A stretch of DNA of 64,000 nucleotides. Source: Channallabes apus. Lineage: Eukaryota > Chordata > Actinopteri > Siluriformes > Clariidae. Positions 56,785-64,000 of this stretch are shown here, piece by piece. How positions within the stretch are numbered: the first letter of the stretch is position 1; every line of letters begins with the position of its first letter. The stretch spans positions 6,186,901 through 6,250,900 of the forward strand of contig CM060125.1 in NCBI GenBank assembly GCA_030522415.1. Direction: 5' to 3'. The notes below the pieces were generated by a model that was not told the origin of the DNA, searched no databases, and worked only from the letters and a program-made list of their open reading frames with translations. The translations under genes were made by a program, and so were the position numbers.

Positions 56785-56925
56785 GTGTGTGCCCTGCGAT
56801 GGATTGGCACGCTGTCCAGGGTGTACCCCGCCTAGTGCCCGAAGTCTCCTGGGATAGGCTCCAGGTCCCCCGCGACCCTGAACACAGGATTAAGCGGTAT
56901 AGAAAATGAATGAATGAATAAAATT
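56785..56925 (+). repeat. LINE 3' end (common fish repeat)
   Basis: Contains GCCCTGCGATGGATTGGC, GTGTACCCCGCCT, CCTGGGATAGGCTCCAGGTC and ends GCGGTATAGAAAATGAATGA plus (GAAT)n. I recognise this as a widespread fish LINE tail or derived SINE, possibly Rex1/Babar or L2 related. Plus orientation follows from the tail. Confidence 0.6.
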
Positions 56926-56944
56926 ACAAATAGTAACACTCAAC

Positions 56945-58640
56945 TTTGCAACATACATTTATTAATTGGACTGAAAAGAAAATTAGAAGATGTTCCTGAA
57001 ACAAAATCAGCAGAGGTAAAACATGGAACATTCATGTGCGACTGATGGAAACTCAATAAGTCACAATCCCGATTTCCTGTGGAGGCTGAAGACAGTCCTC
57101 TTCCTACCTGAGGACAAACAGGGCCATTGTGCACCTCACAAGTTCTGCCTGAGCTTCATCTTTCTGAACAACCTAATAAAAGAAAGGACATTTGTTAGAC
57201 AATTGCTCTATTTGGCAAAACAGTGTCTGATGTATGCATGTAAAATCACTTAATGCTCCCTATGAGTGAAAAAAAAAGGATTATGGTGCAGCATGATAAA
57301 TGTAATTAGCTCAATGAATACGCCAAAATATAGTATTGTTGGTTATGTTAGGCTTGTAAAGCGTGAAAAAAATTAACATGGCAGACATTGAAACCTGTAT
57401 TCAGACAGCATACACTAACCTGTGAACAAGTTAAACTAAAGTTTTATTCTGCTAGTTATGTTTTAATTTAGTGCATCACAGCCAACTTGATGTGGATGCC
57501 TTGCTCAGGTCCTGTGGCTTCCATTCACAAGATTACATTTGACACCAAGCTAATTTCTGCTTTTGAGCGAGTACATACCAGATCAAGAACTTGAAGATGA
57601 AGATTATATCTCTGGTCTTCTCTCTGACGGGTTCCTCCCCAGTTTCTGATGATCTCAATTAGTTGGTAGTGTTGCTTGTCCAAAGAAACCAGTAATCTTG
57701 CTTGAAGTGGAGCAGATATAATTCTCAGAAACTCATTACTGATCTTAAAAAAAAAAAAGGTAAAAACAAAAATTGGACTGGCTCAAGTTCTTATGTTAGC
57801 AAATCTTAATTACAGTGTGTATAAAGTATAGAAAGCAGTATGGGTAAAATAATGCCCTTTCAGAAAAGCTAACAGACCTGTAAACACAAAAGTGCATAAA
57901 GATTATGTTTACTTTTAAAGTTATTTCATGACATCGTAATGGCTAAAATGTACTTGAAGTAACGTTAAATCAACATGTCAAATTTATGCCAATATTTATA
58001 TACTGATACGGTTAAAAATGTGTGATAAAGTATCACCAGTATGTCAGGAACATGTGCTAAAGCCCCGCTTCATACGAGGGAATATAGTTTTAGTGATATT
58101 ACATTACTTACACATTAGCAAGTCCAGAAGGTTTTAAGAATAACTATAAATACACTACAAACAGCACTCACTCCAAATTAGCTTGTTCTATGTTTACGTC
58201 ACTTTCCTATTAATTTTTACATCGTTAACCAACGGTACTTAAATATAATTATTTTCATGTTATTCGGCGCCGCTGACTTACTGTAGAAACTCCAGTGTTT
58301 TTGAAAATCATCACGTTAGTTAGCTAATGCTAATGTAGGTAATATAGGTGTTTTTAGCTACAGTAGCAAACACGGACACAAAACTCAATCTACAAAGTAG
58401 TTGTTCCTGACATAAATCATGAATTTGCTCATATAAGAGATACATTTAACATAGAAATGACACGAGTTTGCTTTCTTACCTGGTTTAAAGGAGTTTTCTT
58501 TGAGAAACTCCGCCCGCAGCAGAAGGTGATTCAGTCCGTGATAATGCTGCGTCATGAGGTCATGTGACACATGAGGTCATGTGACACGGCGAACTTTGGT
58601 TTGAAGCAGAAATGTCCTTTGTGAATGGATTAGATTTAAC
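56945..58640 (-). CDS. Small spliced gene or gene fragment, unknown product, minus strand
   Basis: Four blocks fit GT-AG splicing. Exon a ends at 58480 with donor GTAAGA. Exon b is 57579-57743 (acceptor TTTTTTTAAG, donor GTATGT), exon c 57108-57172 (acceptor TTTTATTAG, donor GTAGGA), and exon d starts 56995 (acceptor TTTGTTTCAG) with AATAAA at 56963-56958. Exon b is open for 55 codons (ISNEFLRIISAPLQARLLVS and on to QVLDL). Exon c follows in phase 0 with VVQKDEAQAELVRCTMALFV, and exon d closes with NIF and a stop. No start codon in frame was found in exon a, so either an exon is missing, exon a is untranslated, or this is a relic. Exon b is faintly like internal segments of the SAMD3-like fish family; I am not sure of this. 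Confidence 0.45.
57108..57172 (-). CDS. Candidate exon c of the minus-strand gene
   Basis: 65 bp, phase 0 to phase 2, reading VVQKDEAQAELVRCTMALFV. Splice sites match consensus at both ends. Confidence 0.45.
57579..57743 (-). CDS. Candidate exon b of the minus-strand gene
   Basis: 165 bp, phase 0 at both ends, no stop, with amphipathic composition (LLVSLDKQHYQLIEIIRNW). It is the strongest coding signal in 54.8-59 kb. Confidence 0.5.
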
Positions 58641-59334
58641 TTTAATCAGGGGCTTTAACTAACAGTACCTGAAATACAGGTTCTGATATCCTTCCTTACT
58701 TGTTTCAACGTCATGCTCCGGTTTGAGGTGGAAATGAAATTATACCGGCAAAACTATGGTCTAAAGACTGTGCATGCGCAAATCACACTCAACCTAATAA
58801 GAGTACTGTACCTTGATCAAAATGAAATATTTCACTTTGGTTTCCTGCTGTAAACAGCATTATACTAAAGTAAAAAATAAATAAATAAAAAGATTCACCC
58901 ATAAGCATAAATTAGACACTTTAGTTTAAAAGAGCAAATTATTTTTTTTACTAATGGAATGAGAAAAAAAAAACACATTAAACGAACGATAGCTAGGTTT
59001 ACTTTTTTCAGTGGATCCCTCAATAATTTCTGTCTCCTTTGCCTGTGTTTGATAATGTGAAGCACATATACACTCATTCATCATGAAAGATCTATTATAA
59101 AACAAAATAAAATTCATGTTCGCTTCAGCACTGTTCATCCGCGTCGTTACATTCATTGTTGTACTTGGTCCGGCTTTTAGATAAAGTCCTTCCATGCGCC
59201 ATCTGGCGGATATTCAGTGAAGCGCAACACATTTATTTAAAATTCCCGAATGTTGCCTCCGGCAAGTCGCGGCACGCCGCGCGCTAAATTGCGGCATCCC
59301 GCGGGAAAACACGCGCAGTCTTAAAGGCGACATC
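58641..59334. other. Intergenic, no gene seen
   Basis: AT-rich, ending in the GC-rich block 59250-59335 that resembles the block at 290-365 in reverse orientation (shared GGCGACATCTGT). Confidence 0.5.
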
Positions 59335-61005
59335 TGTAGTTTGGATGGTGCGCTGCTGACCTCGACTCGGGACGTTGTGGGTCGGTGGGGGGAGTACTTC
59401 GAAGACCTCCTTAATTCCACCAACATGCCTTCTGATGAGGAAGCAGGGTCTGGGGACATAGAGGTGGACTCTTCCATCTCTGGGGCCGAGATCAAAAAGC
59501 TCCGTGGTGGCGGGGCCCCGGGGGTGGATGAGATCCGCCCAAAATTCCTAAAGGCTCTGGATGTTGTACGGCTGTCATGGTTGACACGTCTCTACAACAT
59601 TGCATGGACATCGGGGACAGTGCCTCTGGACTGGCAAACCGGGGTGGTGGTCCCCCTCTTCAAGAAGGGAGACCGGAGAGTGTGCTCCAACTACAGAGGG
59701 ATCACACTCCTCAGCCTCCCCGGGAAAGTCTATTCAGGGGTCCTGGAAAGGAGGGTCCGTCGGATAGTCGAACCTCGGATTCAGGAGGAGCAGTGTGGTT
59801 TTCGTCCAGGTCGCGGAACAGTGGACCAGCTCTACACCCTTAGCAGGGTCCTGGAGGGGGCATGGGAGTTTGCCCAACCAGTCTACATGTGCTTTGTGGA
59901 CTTGGAGAAGGCATTCGACCGTGTCACTCGGGGAGTCCTGTGGGGGGTACTCCGGGAGTATGGGATATCGGATTCCCTGTTAAGGGCTGTCCGGTCCCTG
60001 TACAACCGGTGTCGGAGCTTGGTCTGCATTGCCGGTAGTAAGTCGGACCTGTTTCCGGTGAGAGTAGGACTCCGACAGGGCTGCCCTTTGTCTCCGGTCC
60101 TGTTCATAATTTTTATGGACAGGATTTCTAGGCGCAGCCAGGGCGTTGAGGGGGTGCAGTTTGGTGGGCTCAGGATTGGGTCACTGCTTTTTGCAGATGA
60201 CGTTGTTCTGTTGGCCTCATCATCCTGTGACCTACAGCTCTCACTGGATCGGTTCGCAGCCGAGTGTGAAGCGGCAGGGATGAGAATCAGCACCTCCAAA
60301 TCTGAGGCCATGGTCCTCAGCCGGAAAAGGGTGGAGTGTCCTCTCAGGGTTGGGAGTGAGATCCTGCCCCAAGTGGAGGAGTTTAAGTATCTCGGGGTCT
60401 TGTTCACGAGTGAGGGTAAAATGGAGCGGGAGATCGACAGGCGCATCGGGGCAGCATCTGCAGTGATGCGGGCTCTGTATCGGTCCGTCGTGGTGAAGAA
60501 GGAGCTGAGCCAAAAGGCAAAGCTCTCAATTTACTGGTCGATCTACGTTCCTACCCTCACCTATGGTCATGAGCTGTGGGTAGTGACCGAAAGAACAAGA
60601 TCGCGAATACAAGCAGCCGAAATGAGTTTCCTCCGCAGCGTGTCTGGGCTCTCCCTTAGAGATAGGGTGAGAAGCTCAGTCATCCGGGAGGGGCTCAGAG
60701 TAGAGCCGCTGCTCCTCCGCATCGAGAGGAGCCAGATGAGGTGACTTGGGCATCTATTTAGGATGCCCCCTGGACGCCTCCCTTGTGAGGTGTTCCGGAC
60801 ATGCCCCACCGGAAAGAGACCCCGGGGAAGACCCAGGACACGCTGGAGGGACTATGTCTCTCGGCTGGCCTGGGAACGCCTTGGGATCCCCCCGGAAGAG
60901 CTGGAAGAAGTGGCCAGGGAGAGGGAAGTCTGGGCATTCCTGCTGAAGCTGCTGCCCCCGCGACCCGACCTCGGATAAGCAGAAGAAAATGGATGGATGG
61001 ATTAA
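59335..61005 (+). mobile_element. Rex3 (RTE-type) LINE, 5'-truncated
   Basis: Contains the RT and C-terminal region of Rex3. Sites matching the widely used Rex3 PCR primers are recognisable at 59630-59649 (TGGCAAACCGGGGTGGTGGT) and 60073-60093 (CAGGGCTGCCCTTTGTCTCC and one more base). The endonuclease domain is missing. It ends CGGATAAGCAGAAGAAAATG and GGAT repeats, the usual Rex3 tail. Confidence 0.9.
59341..60978 (+). pseudogene. Rex3 reverse transcriptase, 5'-truncated, one in-frame stop
   Basis: The frame runs from GALLTSTRDVVGRWGEYFED to QMR and TGA at 60742-60744. It then continues in the same frame to RPDLG and a stop at 60978. RT motifs in order: GGGAPGVDEIRPKFL, VVPLFKKGDRRVCSNYRGI, EQCGFRPGRGTVDQ, YMCFVDLEKAFDRV, GLRQGCPLSPVLFIIFMD and catalytic FADD (60190-60201), then EEFKYLGVLF. 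The C-terminal GHLFRMPPGRLP and RPRGRPRTRWRDYV segment is typical of Rex3. The TGA replaces a tryptophan expected from the family, probably a single G-to-A change. The start is not native, since upstream endonuclease sequence is absent. Confidence 0.9.
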
Positions 61006-61084
61006 CATACAATATAATGCTTTGCCTAAGGAAACAACTTTGGTAACAACCTTAATTCCTGCCCACCATTTTTAAAAATTATTT

Positions 61085-61225
61085 TAAGTTTACTGTTTTC
61101 ATTTTTGTTATTTATTATGATTTGCAGTACACTGATAAGGTACTCATTTATTTATGCATTTCAATTGAGAATGGAGTATTATTGCAGTGGTATTTTGTTA
61201 TCATTTCCAGCTCCATATTATTTTT
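61085..61225. repeat. Olfactory receptor upstream block, copy 2
   Basis: Matches 11385-11510 over about 125 bp. No receptor coding sequence follows within the remaining 2.8 kb of the window. Confidence 0.7.
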
Positions 61226-61487
61226 AATTCTATCTTTGCATGTGTGGCATTTGATTTGCTAGTTTTAAGTGTAAATCAAGTCTAAAGTTTAATCACGTAA
61301 GAGCATTTCTTAAGGATTTTGGACTGATTTTATTTGAAGTTGCACATGTCTCTATTTACAGGGTTTAATGTGGAGAGTAGGGTGCACAATTATGCTCATT
61401 TGTCTTCAAGACAAATTGTGGAAAATGAAATCACATGCAAGTTTATAGTTTGATGAGATGTTGTGGTTAGTACATCAGTAAGTGCTT

Positions 61488-61933
61488 GGGGCCTCCGAGT
61501 GGCGCAGTGGTAAAGTGCTCGCCCTATCATCCGGAGATCGCTGGTTCGGTTCCCGGGTGATGCTGTAACCTCTCACAGCCGGGGGTCTCGAGAGAGCTGA
61601 TTGGCCGAGCTCTCTCAGCGGGGAGGGGTGAGAGATATTTAGTTATTCCCACATTAATGACGTCTGTGAGCTCGCGCAAGTGGAGGGAGCAAATAGCGCT
61701 GTCCTCAAAGTGTGTTACGCTGCCCCCATTGATGCATGAGCAAGCAGTTCGAAAAGATACATTGGTGACGTCACGTGGGTCGGAGGAAACATATGATAGT
61801 CTGCGGCCCACCCGACTGAGTGGTAGTAGAAGCTTAATGTGGGAGCCCTCAAGTGACGGGGAGTAATTGAATATGACTAAATTAGGGAGAAAAATCTGGG
61901 AAAAAATCCAAAAAAGATAGAAAAAAAGTACAC
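61488..61933 (+). repeat. Composite tRNA-derived SINE with AGTGCTT target duplication
   Basis: The head has an A-box-like GAGTGGCGCAGTGG (61497-61510) and a B box GGTTCGGTTCC (61543-61553). The body is about 300 bp, and the tail ends GACTAAATTAGGGAGAAAAA plus an A-rich run. AGTGCTT occurs right before (61481-61487) and right after (61934-61940). The length of about 446 bp is long for a SINE. Confidence 0.8.
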
Positions 61934-62192
61934 AGTGCTTATGTGACAGTAATACCAAATGGAGGGTGACAGCTACAGAAATCAAGTCATCAGAAAGAAA
62001 TCTAGTCCTAGAATGTCCTTGAGGCATGATTGCTAAATTTGACTTCAGGCGCCATTTACCAGAAGGCACATTTCCCTAAAAATATGTTTGCTCCTTCTGG
62101 CTTTGACCCACATTTGTACCTTGTTACAATTTGGATTTGTTTGTACTTGTTAGTCTCATTTAGCTCATTCACTGCAACTTTCATTCTCTCTG

Positions 62193-62747
62193 TGTCACGC
62201 CCGAGCCTCCTCAGTCCCGGAGAGAAAGATCCGGCTCGCCGGATTACTGAGCCGTGGCTTTGTCTCCCCCTAGTGTGTCTACGTATGTCAATACTTACCA
62301 TGATTAACAAATACAGATCACCTGTGCACACCTCACCTGTCTCCCTATTTAACCCAGCCGAACCCACACCACGCTGTCTGGTCACCGTTGTATTATCACC
62401 CACTAACACATGTGTGTCTTTCTTCTCCCCTCCAGGTTTAAAGCGGTATCTGCAGGCGAAAGCGGGACAGCTTCGCCGTCCAAGTAATATCCTCTGAGGA
62501 CACAGAGAGGTTTTTTTGGTTATGTTTATGAAAAAAGGACATTCTTCTGTTGAGTAATAGTTTTTGCGTTACCCCGCCTGCAGACCGCGCCTGGCAATCG
62601 GCGTAGTGAACGCCGGGTGAATTGTATTATTTGTGAAGAGTCTGAAAGACGTTTTTTGAGTGAAACGCTAAATAAAGACTGTAATTTCCTGCACTTGCGT
62701 TGACGTGTGTGTGTGCTTCATACAGAGAGAGAGAGTGACACATGACA
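62193..62747 (+). mobile_element. Solo LTR with perfect 5-bp target duplication
   Basis: A 555-bp sequence starts TGTCACGCCCGAG and ends GACACATGACA. It is flanked by CTCTG on both sides (62188-62192 and 62748-62752). It carries AATAAA at 62671-62676 near its 3' end, giving plus orientation. It is not the same as the chromovirus LTR, though both begin TGTCACG. Recombination between two LTRs of a lost element explains it. Confidence 0.85.
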
Positions 62748-64000
62748 CTCTGAGAATTTGCTTATTTTGCTTATTTTGACAAGTGTTTGCTGTATTTCTT
62801 TAAATTTTGATGAATATGGCTTACTGTACAAACTAATCAAATCCCAAAATTCAGTAGCTTGGAAAATTAGATCATTATTTAAGACTAATAATTAAAAAAA
62901 AACTTTTAACACAGAAATGTTGCACTACTGAAAAGTATGAACATGTACAGCATTTTATTGCTGCAATGCGGCATGGCATGGAGGCAATCAGTCTGTGCCA
63001 CTGCTGAGGGTATTATGAAAGTCCCGGTTTTAAAAAGTCATAAAAAAATGCTAAACTTGCATCTTAGAACTTAAATATCAAAGTATTATAAAACTAATAT
63101 GATTTACCTAAAAATTACAAAGAAAAACAAAAATTTTTTTGTATGGACATTAACCTTTATCTAATGAGTTTTGTATTTAATTACAATTTATTATTGTAAT
63201 TTTACATAAAGTTACACGTAATTTACAAAAACTGAAAAAACACAGTAAAAATAATATGGTATTTTTACTGTTAAAAAATGTGAAAAAAAGTTAATTTTTC
63301 AATATTGAAATAATACTTTAAAAAACAGTCGACTTCGTAATTTACAGATAATGTCTATAATTTTACAGAGATTTGTATGTAGTTTAAAAAAAAAGGAAAA
63401 CTACTATAAAATTTGAAAGTTATTTTGTAAATTTAGGACTTTTTTTTACAGTGTAATTTGCACTTAGTGTGGGCAGGTACCAAGTCCTGCTGGAAAATTA
63501 AATCTCAAGAAAACTGGTCAGCAGAGGGAAGCATGAAGTGCTCTAAACCTTCCTGGCAGGCTGCGCTAACCTTGGACCTGATAAAACACAGTGGACCAAC
63601 ACCAGCAGATGTGACAGTTGTGGCCCATGTCCTGGATACAACTGTGTGTAGACTCCAGCTGCAGTCTACTCCTTGTAAATTTCCCCCAAATTCTTGATTG
63701 GGCTTTGTTTCACAATCCTCTTAATGCTGTGGTTATCGCTGTTGCTTGTGCACATTTTCTACCACATTTTCCCTTCCATTCAACTTTACATTAATGTAAA
63801 ATAAATAAATATAAATAGATACAGCATTGCGAACAGCCAGCTACTTTAGAGATGTGTAGCCTACCAAACCAAACTGACAGACCATTTAAACCCTCAGGGA
63901 ACCTTTGCAGGTGTTTTGAGTTAATTAGCTGATTAGAGTGTGACACCATGAGTTTCCAATATTGAATAAATTTTCAGAGATGCTGAATTTTGGGTTTTAA
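62748..64000. other. AT-rich intergenic sequence, no gene recognised
   Basis: No exon, RNA gene or known repeat is recognisable. Only short unsupported frames are present. Confidence 0.5.

Noticed and set aside
59883..60446. 187-codon frame on the minus strand opposite Rex3
   Set aside because: Shadow of the Rex3 reverse transcriptase in a GC-rich region.
61657..61866. 69-codon frame in the SINE body
   Set aside because: Lies entirely inside the SINE 61488-61933.
1..64000. CRISPR arrays, bacterial operons, phage genes, terminators or riboswitches
   Set aside because: The sequence is vertebrate in character; short tandem repeats are microsatellites or minisatellites without regular spacers.

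Overview
This is a piece of a vertebrate nuclear genome, almost certainly a teleost fish. The evidence is one intact fish-type olfactory receptor gene, a Rex3 (RTE) LINE, tRNA-derived fish SINEs, Tc1, hAT and Harbinger-like DNA transposons, a sushi-type chromovirus and long dinucleotide microsatellites. An ostariophysan such as a catfish is possible but not shown. There are no operons or CRISPR arrays.

The framework is an old tandem duplication. Copy A (1-4440) and copy B (13494 to about 54760) share the same order of unique sequence: an exon-like GC-rich block with a GTAAGT donor, a terminal exon of a SAMD3-like uncharacterised fish gene, and the same flanks. Copy B is about nine times longer because five blocks have been inserted: an ERV-like LTR element (14516-22769), a hAT holding another hAT (23326-26147), a 14.5 kb overlapping-palindrome block (26743-41272), a second hAT-like block (43083-48475) and a chromovirus (49015-54114). 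Copy A gives the empty site for the ERV, the palindrome block and, approximately, the others, so insertion boundaries can be read directly.

Between the copies lie a degenerate Ty3/gypsy element on the minus strand (4491-10452) and the olfactory receptor gene (11962-12885), the only clearly intact host gene. Its upstream block (11385-11510) recurs at 61085-61225 without a receptor behind it inside the window, as expected in an expanding receptor cluster. A small spliced gene or gene fragment lies on the minus strand at 56945-58640.

The best-preserved mobile elements are the chromovirus and the Tc1 element. The chromovirus has LTRs that look identical, gag and pol in a -1 arrangement with a GGGAAAC slippery site, and an 11-nt complement between the predicted RNA 5' end and the sequence just inside the LTR, as in Tf1/sushi self-priming. 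The Tc1 element (30869-32487) keeps a complete 340-aa transposase frame. The 59-63 kb end holds a 5'-truncated Rex3, a composite SINE and a solo LTR with a perfect target-site duplication.

All similarity statements were made by eye; no alignment or database search was run.
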